NCBI GenBank assembly: GCA_003427395.1
Contig: BFEA01001140.1
Coordinates: forward strand, 95,184-133,904
Direction of reading: 5' to 3'
DNA: 38,721 nucleotides
Origin: Chara braunii
Taxonomy: Eukaryota; Streptophyta; Charophyceae; Charales; Characeae
Below the pieces are notes generated by a model. It had not been told where the DNA came from and made no database searches. It saw only the letters and a program-made list of their open reading frames with translations. Positions 11,937-21,000 of this stretch are shown in pieces (within the stretch, counting starts at the first letter, position 1; each line of letters opens with the position of its first letter). Both the position numbers and the translations under genes were made by a program.

Positions 11937-12655
11937 TTCCTGCCGGCCCAGATTTTTAGTTCCATTGTAGAAATACATGAATTCTCCCTTATCCCACGTT
12001 CGTATGCAGCAACAATGTCGGGAGTTTTTTCTTACTAAACCATCTGGCTTCGGGTGGAGGTTGGGACTTGAACTGTACAATATACTGCTTCTCGGGTCTT
12101 CCTTTCTGCTTTTCGGATTTTTCAACTTTTTCTCCTCGCCTTTTCTGCTTTTTATTTTTTATAATTTTAAAAAGTTCAGTGTTTCTTCAAAAAAAAAATA
12201 TGGGGTCGTAGGGTTTGAAAAACTCTATAACCTTTTCTTTTTTTTTGCCTATTATTGTTTACTTAGGCTATTAGAGTGGGCCGAGGTCACTTGCCCGGCC
12301 GGGCCAAAAAAAATCAAAAAAAATAAAATAAAAAAAATCTAACATTGTATTGTATATTTTAAATGTGGTAAAGAATTTCGATGTGACCCTGAGACAAAAG
12401 TTAATCAGTTTATTTTTCTACATAACATAGTTTTTTTTTCGGATGTTTTGGATTTTTTTGTTTTTTTGCTGGGACCCTCCCTTGTCCTTGCACGGGATGG
12501 TCACCCGGGACCCGGGCGGCTCGACTGGTAGCCTAGTTGTTTACGGGAAAAATCCGTGAAAAACGTGGCCGCTATGGGGCTGACTCCATCCGCGGATGTG
12601 GTCATGAACATGACCGCCCTTCGAGCCTGACCCGCGGCCACAGTCACGGGGGATA
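11937..12655. other. Non-coding segment in place of the 3' part of pol
   Basis: Between the 3' LTR and the broken integrase lies AT-rich sequence with A- and T-runs, then a GC-rich block (about 12460-12650). That block contains CATCCGCGGATG, GGTCATGAACATGACC and a tRNA A-box-like TAGCCTAGTTG (12529-12539), followed 47 bp later by a weak B-box-like GGGGCTGACTCC. This could be a degenerate tRNA-derived insertion that replaced integrase. The purine-rich tract expected beside the LTR is only weakly visible (GGCAGGAA on the minus strand). No coding sequence is recognised. Confidence 0.4.
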
Positions 12656-15190
12656 CATAACATATGTCTTCTTAAAACCAAAGTGACCTTACGCATCATG
12701 GCATTCCTCAATGATTAAGTTTTTGATTTGTTCTTGGTGAGGAACACACAATCTTTCTTCCGTTTTATCCAGAAAGAAGAGTAAGTCATCAGTCATTGGA
12801 TATTATAGGAATAACTCAGGATTCTTTCGTAGAGTCTCAATGATAGGACTCCAAATAGGATCACTCCCATAACCCTTTCGGATCTTTTGTTTCAGTTTGC
12901 TCCTGATATCGAGGTAGGAGACAATAGTTCCAAGGAAGTCTGCACGTTTGGACAAAGCATCCGCAACCACGTTAAACTTACCTTTTATTGTTTTCAACGC
13001 AAAGTCAAAGGTACCAATGAAAGCGAACCATCTTACACTAAAGTGTCTCCCTAACAAGTAGTGTTTCCAGGTGTCCAATGCAACAGCTAAGGCATACAAT
13101 TCCCTAAGACTTTCGTTGGTGGAGTTAGTCACTTTCTCTGACTCTAGTCTCCTGGACATAAATTGAATAGGTATATATCCCTTATCGTCATCTTGTTGAA
13201 GCACACCCTAAATTCCGTACTGACTTGCGTCAGTTGTGACGATGAAAGGGAGAGAGGAGTTAACAATTATTAAGACAGGGTAGTGAGTCAGTAGATGTTT
13301 TAACTTTCAAAATAACGACTCACAATCCTTGTCCCACAACCAAGATTTTTCTTTCTTCAGTAGTCTTTTCATAGGTGCAACTATCAAAGAGAAGTTTCTG
13401 ACGAACTTCCGGTAGTATCTCGTAAGTCCTAGAACATATCTTAATTCAGTTCTAGTTTTAGGTAGGGCCAATCTCGAATTGTTGTATTTTTTTTTCCCTC
13501 TGGCCTTAGTCCTTCCTTATTCACTATGTGCCATAAGTAAAATACCTCAGGCTTAGCGAATTCATACCTTTTAGGGTTCGATTTGAAGTTGCCCTTGCGT
13601 AATTTATGCAAAACGATTCATAGATATTTCTCGTGATCTTTTAGTGTCTTATTGTACAATATAATATCCTCGAGATAGACTACTACGAAATAATCAAGCC
13701 ATATTGTCGAAACAACTCGTTCATTAACCTTTGGAAGGTCGCACGTGCATTAGTCGGACGGAAAGGCATAACCAGAAACTCGTAGTGACCATATTTGGTT
13801 CGAAAAGTCATCTTGATTTGATCCTCAAGAGCCACCTCGAACAGGTGGTACCCTAACTTGAGATCAATCCTACTTAAGTACATGCATCCCTGCAACTGGT
13901 GCAACAGGTCGTCAATTTGCAAAAAAGGTTCCACGTTTTTCTCAGTGACGGAGTTCAGCCCTCGAAAATCAATACATAATTGAAGTTCACCTTCCTTTTG
14001 GGGCACAAATAAGACAGGGGCACCATAAGGAGATGACCTATGGCGAAACCATCCCTTGACAGTAAGTTTTTGCAACTGTTTTCGAAGTTCCTCAAGTTCC
14101 CTGAGAGACATTCGGTAGATGGGACCCTTGGGAATCTTGCTTTCGGGAATAATCTCAATTGTGTATTTGATAGCACGCTCAGTTATTCCCGTCGGCTCAG
14201 TCTGCAAGTTCTTGTACTCGTCAATAAGTTTCTCGATAGGAGGTGGACAGGATGAAGGCCACTCACGGACTCGTTTATTAAGCATCATCATCACCTCATG
14301 ATGCAACTTCTTCTTAACTACCATCGAACGAAAAGTTGGATAACTCATACAGCAGAAAGACAGAGTAGAGTCAGAGTCAGACCTTTGATACAACTTTATC
14401 GGTGGACAGGATGAAGACCACTCACCGACTCGTTTGATAAGCATCATCATCACCTCATGATCCAACTTCTTCTTAACTACCATCGAAAGAAAAGTTGCAT
14501 AACTCATACAACAGAAAGACAGAGAAGAGTCAGAGTCAGACCTTTGATACAACTTTATCGCTCGAATTTCAGACTTCTCATCGTTTATTTTGATAATTTT
14601 CTCTTTTAACTTGACTTCGGGGTCGACTTCTTCGTGGTAATCCATACCAAGATTCATGTCAAAGCACAGTTTTTTCTCTATAAGGAATCATATCTCATGT
14701 AGGATCTTCTTACTTTCTGTGGTCTTGAAATAACAATTGACATGATCGACGTATTGAGAGACATTGATTTTGCTCTTATCAGCGAGTATGGATGTCATAG
14801 GTCAAGATAAATCATTTACATTCGTTCCCAGATGCAATTTACGAATTGCCTTCTCTGAGATATAGGATCGCGTCGATCCTGGATCTAGCAGTGCACCTAC
14901 TCGTATGTGCGCAATCTCAATATCCGCGATCATTAATTCACCCTTTAAGTTAGTCTTTGCTTTCTTAGCCCACGAACTCCGAAGTTCTATGAGTTCATTG
15001 GCGAGTTCGCCAAGGGAATCATCAAGTAAGACAAAGCTAAGAACAGTGTCAGGGTGCTCTGGACGATGGGTTGAAGAAGAGTCATCCTTTGCCTTGAGAG
15101 TCGAAAGGTTAAAAAAGGTTGTAGGCGTCTTACCGTTACTTTGGTCAAAATCCTTTGACTCAGTAGGAGCAGATGCTACTCCTACTGGCT
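12656..15190 (-). pseudogene. Decayed pol: protease, RT, RNase H, start of integrase
   Basis: Minus-strand order: a retropepsin with LLDPGSTRSYIS (near 14860-14895), where the usual D-S/T-G is now D-P-G; a variable linker with a 159-bp duplication; RT with RHRSSPYGAPVLFVPQK, CIDFRGLN, LSRIDLKLGYH (motif A Asp kept) and YEFLVMPFRPTNA; then a frameshift near 13685. The active-site box is YLEDI (13663-13677), so the first Asp of the YxDD pair is Glu. RNase H follows with TTDAS (13223-13237), a nearby stop, and VADALSK. The HHCC zinc-binding region of integrase can still be traced to about 12660 (EECHDA, GHFGF) and then stops. At least two frameshifts and several stops make it a pseudogene. Polymerase function would have needed all of these domains as one polyprotein. 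Confidence 0.85.
14242..14559 (-). repeat. 159-bp in-frame tandem duplication
   Basis: Bases 14242-14400 and 14401-14559 are adjacent direct copies of exactly 159 bp (53 codons) with about nine differences (roughly 94% identity). Both encode the stretch that starts IKLYQRSDSD and ends EW-SSCPP between protease and RT. Because the length is a multiple of three, the frame was kept. Confidence 0.95.
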
Positions 15191-15217
15191 GCTCGCTTTT
15201 GGGTTTCGGAGAAGTGG

Positions 15218-15734
15218 GCACCAAGCTATCACATGTCCCACGGTGCCACACTTGAGGCACTGGCGATTGTCCATCTTGGACTATCATTCCTCACGTGTCA
15301 TGTTCATTTTCTCGCATGGCTTCCCGAATGCTATGTCAGGATGCTCAAGAAACGAGCGTGACCTCGTCTTCTTCTTCCACTGACTCTTGCCCTCTCTTGT
15401 TGGCATTGACAGTCGTGACATCACACTTCTCGGACTCACTGCTGCATGTACCACCTCCTCCCTCAGAGTCTTTGAGTGGTAATTTTTCTACGGTATCGTC
15501 ATCGAAAACAATGAGCATATGGTCATGCCCTTAGATGTTCTGGGCCGCACGCGCGCTACACTGATGAATCCAACGAGTCGCTTGCCTGGGTCGAAAGGCC
15601 CGGGTAACCTTCTTAAGGTTCATCGTGACGGGGATAGATTGTTGTAATTATCGATCTTGAACGAGGAATGCCTAGTAAGCGCGAGTCATCAGCTCGNGCT
15701 GATTACGTCCCTGCCCTTTGTACACACNGCCCGN

Positions 15735-15767
<33 letters not shown>

Positions 15768-17382
15768 CTGGATTGCGGTGATCTCGGCGGTTTGCCGTTG
15801 GGGGTGCTGTGAGAAGTTCATTGAACCTTATGGCGCTTTTGTCGCCAAAGTACCCGCTTACCATATCCACCTACCGGTCCTGACTTCACCACTGAAGCAT
15901 ACGTACCTTTTACCTGAGCGGTCATTTGCTCTTGTTGGAGAGCACGATCTCAAAATTGTCGATAATTGTACTTACCATACTTTGACTATATGCCACGAGT
16001 TATCCACGAATTGGCTCGGGCAAGGCGCATGAATAGATGTATAGAACCTGGTTGTCTTGTAAGTTCGGTCCAGATACCTGCAAAAGATGATCAACTTCAC
16101 GCGACGAAGCATCAACAAATGTCCAACGTTTCTAGCCTATCGTGGTGAGTTCATCGAAAGTTTTGTCAAGTGTAGTCTTATAGAGGAATCTCTCTTTAAC
16201 TTCATGAAGAAATTGCCTCAACGTCGGGGTTTTAGCCCACTCACCTATTTCTTCGAAGCCAGCAGCGTTGACTTTGGACAACAACCAGTCCTAAGCCATT
16301 CCTCCCAGACATGACATAGAGAAAGTGACCTGACTCTTAGGCTCGACAGGTGTAGTCCCACAATAAGTCTGAATCTCTGCTATCCACAACAACAAGTTTT
16401 CATCTTTCTTGTTGTTGTACGTGAATGGCAGTTTCATTTTGACATTTTCTTTCTTCTTCGATTTTTTTTCCTCTTTGACCGGTTCTTCTTTCGTTACGGT
16501 GGGTTCTTCTTTCTTCTCTGCCAATTCCTTGGATTCTTTCTTCGAGGTTCCGGGTTTATCTGGCGTCACCTTCCTCATTACATCCTTCATGAGTTTTTCT
16601 TGAGGTTTCGTCTTGACTACCTCCCCCCTGGTTTCCTCCTTAGTTCCTACTTTGTCTTTCTCTTTCAAGAGTCTTGTCATTGTCTCTTATGAGGCAATAT
16701 TGCCATCAATCTTTTTTTTAAGATGTACAACGTAGACCATAATAGATTGTAGAACAGATCTAAACTCATCGTCTGCTTATTCATAATGAAACCTTTATTT
16801 TAATTCATCCATAATTCTTTCTTCTTCTTCTTGCACTTCTTGTTGTCTCCGAAATTCCTCAATCTTTCTCCTTTCTTCTTTCAGTGTGTTTTCTAGTTGT
16901 CTGACATTCTCCTCAATTATCTCCACAGACAGTTGTGGTTCTACTTTCTTTCCTTTTTCCTGTTCTTTTTTCTTTCTTTCTTGTTCCATTTTGTCCAGAC
17001 TCTCGGCGACATACCGGTCAAGGGTTATTCGCCCTTGTTTTATGAGGTTCTCGACCTTCTTACTGGTCTCCGTCATTTGAACAGCTGCCTCTGCGACTTA
17101 CAATTCATTTTCTGCGGCACGCAGATTGAATTGGTCGTGAATCATTTGTTCAATTTTTTAGCCGGCGCTGTATACCTCACCGAGAAACTGGTGGAGAAAA
17201 CCAATCAAAGTCTGCCTTCTCGCTTCAATTTGTCCACGGGTCTTCAATTCCCACCCTTCTTCATCGGCATAGACAGTGAGAGGAATGGGTAAAAAGAAGT
17301 GACGTATGAACCGAATAAGAATAGAGGTACGCAGACATTTCCAGAGATAAGTCATTTTTCCCAACGTGTCGATGCCACACAA
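15218..17382 (-). pseudogene. Decayed gag with coiled coil, capsid-like region and zinc knuckle
   Basis: Structural polyprotein that would coat the element RNA. In one minus-strand frame, with in-frame stops, an N-terminal part (WELKTRGQIEARRQTLIGF, then LRAAENEL) leads to a Glu/Lys-rich predicted coiled coil (about 17076-16795). A Lys/Glu-rich linker follows (16680-16440), then a capsid-like region (KLPFTYNNKKDENLLLW, then TLRQFLHEVKERFLYKTTLD). A CX2CX4HX4C zinc knuckle, CLKCGTVGHVIAWC, lies at 15218-15259 in another frame. An 18S rRNA gene fragment interrupts gag at 15525-15831. Several stops and at least two frame changes mean no protein can be made from it as it stands. Confidence 0.8.
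15525..15831 (+). rRNA. 18S rRNA gene fragment, 3' part, inside retrotransposon gag
   Basis: About 307 bp on the plus strand match the conserved 3' third of nuclear 18S rRNA. They start at ATGCCCTTAGATGTTCTGGG and pass GGGCCGCACGCGCGC, AACGAGGAATGCCTAGTAAG and ACGTCCCTGCCCTTTGTACA to AGTTCATTGAACCTTAT. It is a fragment, not a gene. Three ambiguous bases (15697, 15728, 15734) lie in the universally conserved stretches, probably because reads from true rDNA confused the assembly. The bases TATGG occur at both edges (15518-15522 and 15829-15833) and may be a target duplication or chance. The sequence reads as streptophyte-like. Recognition rests on memory of conserved 18S blocks, which are very distinctive. 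Confidence 0.93.
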
Positions 17383-17842
17383 TAAATGAAATTAAAAGAC
17401 AAAAATAAATTTCACAGCACACGCATCTCCTATAGCAAGAAATAATCAAGGCGGACAAAAAGAAACAAGTTTTCAATTGATTTCGAAGTCTAACTTTGTT
17501 GTTTGTTTTATGTGTGATGACGTCCTACATCAAGTGTACAGGTTTTAGCCACGGCCAGTGTGATCAAGACAACAACACACTCGTGAGTATGCACAACAAC
17601 CACAGAACAACCAACAGGTAAGTAGGTGAGCCAATACAACAAGACAATCAATGATTAACTTCCTTACTCTTTCAGCTGTACCATCTGCACAAACAATGCA
17701 ACCAACGCAAGGTCAACACTCGACACGACAACAATCATGAAGCCGTACCGTCTGCCCGTAAACAAGCGCACACTCAACAGTTCCTCCACTGCAGCATATT
17801 ATGCATGCCAAGTGTCACCCCTGGCATGCCAACATAGGTCTG

Positions 17843-18286
17843 CCACGTCAGCGTCAAGGACCGAAAGGTCTACGAGGGGGGGGATGCCACGTCAACAGTG
17901 CATGTCCGCAACACACACAACACTGGTATGCCACGTCAGCTCTAAGTGCGCACTACCTCAACAGCATGTAATCGCAGCACAGGTACGTGCCACGTCAGAC
18001 CATGCCCGGCCTTAATACCATATCAGCACTCCACGTCATGCCACATAGGCAGCAAGCCACATCAGCGGTCCCAATCTCCCTCTTGACCAGCGCCACGTCA
18101 GCCTGTTGCCAACGAAGTTCTCGTCGGTATCTCGAAGTCTTCAGTGCAACCACGTCATCATCTTTAAGGGAGGCTGCATGCATGTGCAGTTCTCGATGTC
18201 TGGACTTGCGGTATAGACCACGCTTGTTGATAAACATATTTCGTTATGCACATGCAGCACCTTCCACTTACATGGGTGCCACGTCA
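17843..18286 (-). promoter_or_regulatory. Array of eight TGACGTGG (bZIP-type) motifs in the leader
   Basis: On the element strand TGACGTGG occurs exactly at 17843-17850, 17887-17894, 17931-17938, 17990-17997, 18031-18038, 18093-18100, 18150-18157 and 18279-18286. Most lie in a longer GCTGACGTGGCA context. Near-copies with CpG-to-CpA or TpG changes (GCCACATCAGC on the plus strand) lie between them and in the LTR repeat. TGACGTGG is a known high-affinity site for plant bZIP factors. The array lies between the primer site and gag. Regulation by bZIP factors is inferred. Confidence 0.6.
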
Positions 18287-18318
18287 GCACCTGACAAAAG
18301 TTTGCGATCAAGGAGTAT

Positions 18319-18330
18319 GCTCTGATACCA
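18319..18330 (-). other. Primer-binding site, initiator tRNA-Met
   Basis: On the minus strand TGGTATCAGAGC, the complement of the 3' end of plant initiator tRNA-Met, follows the end of the 5' LTR after three bases (ATT). This is the normal place and sequence for priming minus-strand DNA in plant LTR elements, and it fixes the element's orientation. Confidence 0.9.
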
Positions 18331-18333
18331 AAT

Positions 18334-19488
18334 TGTAATGAACCCAGTCTAACAGATACTCATCAGATATCAAGCACAAGTAGTCTCAGACCTGCACAAA
18401 GTCTGCAGTTAACATGAAGTCATATCTGAAACAGTATCTCGTTACCATTAGACGAAGAGAGTGGAGGGGGAATAAACAGAGGAGAAGGTGGGAGAGATGA
18501 ACAATGATCACACAAGAGTAATCCAATCAATCCCCACTTCTTCTCCGGCCTTCTTCCCTCTCCACGTCATCAACCAGTATACGATAACAAGGATGATAGT
18601 CCTGGTCACACAGCAGTGTCACGTCGCACTCCTATCTCGTGAAGACCATGAAGATAACAATAGAATACTGTGATGACGTCAACCTGAAGTGAGTACCCGA
18701 TCTCCCTCCTTGTCGTAACCGGTCACCTCATGTAGACAGCGTGGCCAATGCCACGTCAGATGTAGAGACAGGTAGCATGCGCTACATCATCAATGAAGAC
18801 AGGTGGCATCGCCACATCAACAATGCAGGTAAGTGGCATGCACCACTTCAGCAATGCAAACAAGTGGCATGCGCCACATCAGCAAAATAGACCAGTGGCA
18901 TGCGCCATATCAGCAATATAGACAAGTGGCATGCGCCACATCAGCAATGCCTGGCGCACAGAACAGAAAGCGCCATCATGTTGCCACAACCCCACGTCGT
19001 CGTCCACAGTGCCTGCACATAACCAGCTTTCAAGCCAGTGTCTCGCCAGCGTCGAGCCAATGTCAATGCGAGCATCTAGTCACAGTTGAGCCAACGTCCA
19101 AGCAGCATAGCAAGATTGAATGTCGACCTCCTAGAGACCACTCCTTTTGTAGCATTTGACGAGGCTGTCTCATCTCGGGTCCCTCTCCCACAGTCATACA
19201 GATTGACTCTCAACCAAGGGCCTGGATTGTGTGCAGTTGCAGACTTCCCCTTGAACCTAATGTTGTTTGGGTACCTGCATACAAACAAGTCTGTGCGTCT
19301 GACCGGTGGCCTGGGCTGGGTACACTTTGACTTTGACTGTTAGGTGCTCCGACGGTTGACTTTAGTCAACTGTATCTCTTCTAGACCGTGAATCTTTACG
19401 TAGGGTTTATTTTCCTCTTCGGCCTGGGTCTGAGTGCGGCCCAGAGGCCCTTAGACTTTCTTGGAGTCATACAACATGGGGTATTGCA
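18334..19488 (-). repeat. 5' LTR of the minus-strand element
   Basis: 1155 bp, paired with 10857-11936. It is 75 bp longer, of which 62 bp are two extra 31-bp units. It also keeps one TGACGTCA (18674-18681) and TGACGTGG sites (18562-18569 and 18751-18758 on the minus strand), two of which are altered in the other LTR at matching positions. Confidence 0.9.
18772..18956. repeat. 31-bp tandem repeat in 5' LTR, six copies
   Basis: Units start at 18772, 18803, 18833, 18864, 18895 and 18926. The consensus is the same as in the 3' LTR, with more sequence variation in the outer copies. Confidence 0.9.
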
Positions 19489-19799
19489 ATTGATTGATTT
19501 ATCAGCGCAACGGCTCCTGCATCACACCTAGCGTTTCGAATAAACAACTTTGGCAGTTGTCGAAACTGAGCACAAGAAACCACTGCTGAATCTTCATTCC
19601 CGCCACTTCAAAAAAACGGCCACAGTTTCAACCCCCCGCTAAACTTGCTCATTCTGAAACTCTAACTATAACATTGGTGACACTTTCTCTTTTCTTGCCT
19701 ATTTCAAACTAAAAAGGTGACCCTGGAGCAGTTTCCCCAAAACGGAAATGCGCTACGGCAAAGAAAACAGGTGCTAGGTTTGGAAAAGCAGTGAAAGTG
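19489..19799. other. No recognisable gene
   Basis: Spacer between the 5' LTR of the minus-strand element and foldback copy B. No motif recognised. Confidence 0.5.
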
Positions 19800-20141
19800 C
19801 AACGACCATTTCATCAAAATTGACATTTTTTATTTTTTGAACGAAATTAAAACCGAGTTTTTTGGTCGAAAACTCGTAAAAATTTGTTGTTCCTGAGGAA
19901 GCGTTTTACAAACGCTGGATCCCCTGGTTGTACATGGACCCAACTTGAGTCAGGCACCTCCAGGCAGGACTGCCTGGAGGTGCCTGGTCTCGAGCTAGGT
20001 CCATGTACAGCCAGGGAGTCCAGCATTTGTAAAACGCTGGACCCTCAGGAACAACAAATTTTGACGACTTTTGGGCCAAAAAACTCCGTTTCAATTTCGT
20101 TCAAAAAATAAAAGATGTCTATTTTGACGAGATGGCAGTTG
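19800..20141. mobile_element. Foldback (MITE-like) element, copy B
   Basis: A 342-bp inverted repeat of the same family as 4083-4429. The ends are CAACGACCATTTCATC and, in reverse complement, CAACTGCCATCTCGTC. The arms share ACGAAATT-AAACCGAG, GAAAACTCGT and TTGTTGTTCCTGAGG with copy A. The centre is a perfect 17-bp hairpin, CAGGCACCTCCAGGCAG facing CTGCCTGGAGGTGCCTG, with only GA between. A smaller dyad (AGCGTTTTACAAACGCT) lies in each arm. If transcribed, it would form one long double-stranded hairpin. No protein is encoded. Confidence 0.85.
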
Positions 20142-20225
20142 TACCAACGACTGGGGTGTCAAGCCGGGTGTCATACCTACAGGGGTGAGTCGTGGTGTCA
20201 GACAGGGGGAAAAAAAAAAACAATG

Positions 20226-20256
20226 AATTGATTGATTGATTGATAGATTGATTGAT
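20226..20256. repeat. TTGA tetranucleotide microsatellite
   Basis: About seven TTGA units with one interruption (TAGA). Confidence 0.9.
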
Positions 20257-20463
20257 TTGTGTTTTTTTCGACACCCCGTATATCCAGACGCGTCCCCTGT
20301 TATGAAAAAAAATATTTGTTATCTTTTGTGATAAGCAGGTAGGGGAGACCCCCGCGACTACGTGGATGAATTTATATAATTTTGTCATGCTATTTATAAG
20401 AAGACCTAAATTTTAAGCCTTTGTAATAAAATTTGTCACTCAAGCACATAATGCACGCCATAC

Positions 20464-20796
20464 TTAAAAAAAAAAAAAAAAAAACACGGGTCTTTTTACC
20501 CTCGGACGACCATTCCACTGACCCGTCTGAATGACAAAGTCGTTCCTAAACGGAATCTCGCCTCGTTCAAGGAGTTCAGTTTCTTTCCAATAATCCATAC
20601 AAAGGACTAGTGCAACAAGGTCTCGTATTGCAAACCTGTTCAACGCACTATGACGAGTTTTTTTAGCCTTGTACCACCATTCACCAAATGTGAAAAATAA
20701 AGTGTATGTCTTCCGATATAACATGGAAAGATTGAAGGATACACCCACGAAAGCTTTTGTCTTTTTCACATTTGGTGCGTTGCGCGGCGAGGTCAT
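20464..20796 (-). pseudogene. Unrecognised protein-like fragment ending in a T-run
   Basis: A minus-strand frame of about 110 codons from an ATG at 20794-20796 looks like real protein (VALVLCMDYWKETELLERG, IPFRNDFVIQTGQWNGRPRV). It then runs into a 20-base homopolymer that reads as Phe, so its true C-terminus is lost. I do not recognise the family. Mobile-element origin is likely given the surroundings, but that is an inference. Two segments of it (encoding PNVKK and FFTFG) lie on a perfect 16-bp inverted repeat at 20682-20697 and 20762-20777. Confidence 0.35.
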
Positions 20797-20880
20797 TTAG
20801 AGCATACTTATAGATGGACCTGATGACCAAAAATTACAAAATTCGAGATAGTTTTTATGTCACATTTGGTCCTCCCGTTA

Positions 20881-21000
20881 CCCTTTTTTTTTTTTTTTTG
20901 ATGGGAACAAGGCTCCAATCTATTCGTGTGGAGCAACACGTGCTGGGAACTGGGCCCAACATCCCATATAGAAATTTACATAGAATTGAAAGTATGAGAT
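20881..21000 (-). mobile_element. A-tailed retroposon end, antisense
   Basis: A T-run at about 20882-20899 is followed by a segment whose minus strand reads GGGATGTTGGGCCCAGTTCC and then reaches the A-tail after about 60 bp. It is closely related to the block at 6327-6555. The 5' limit is not visible. Confidence 0.4.

Larger units (their letters stand above)
10857..19488 (-). mobile_element. Ty3/gypsy-type LTR retrotransposon, decayed, internally deleted
   Basis: Two direct repeats that start TGTAATGA and end TTGCA (10857-11936 and 18334-19488) bracket a minus-strand retroelement. In element order there is a 5' LTR (18334-19488), a primer site complementary to initiator tRNA-Met (18319-18330), a leader with repeated TGACGTGG, gag (about 17382-15218), protease, RT, RNase H and the integrase zinc-binding start (to about 12655). 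A non-coding segment (11937-12655) and the 3' LTR follow. The RT-before-integrase order marks Ty3/gypsy. Integrase catalytic and C-terminal parts are missing. The two 5-bp flanks (TATGG and ATTGA) do not match, so no target duplication remains. By eye the LTRs agree at about nine bases in ten over their first 250 bp, so the insertion is old. The element cannot be autonomous. Confidence 0.9.

Noticed and set aside
17860-18310. CRISPR-like array in the leader of the minus-strand element
   Set aside because: The GCCACGTCAGC repeats are too short and unevenly spaced, and the context is a eukaryotic retrotransposon.
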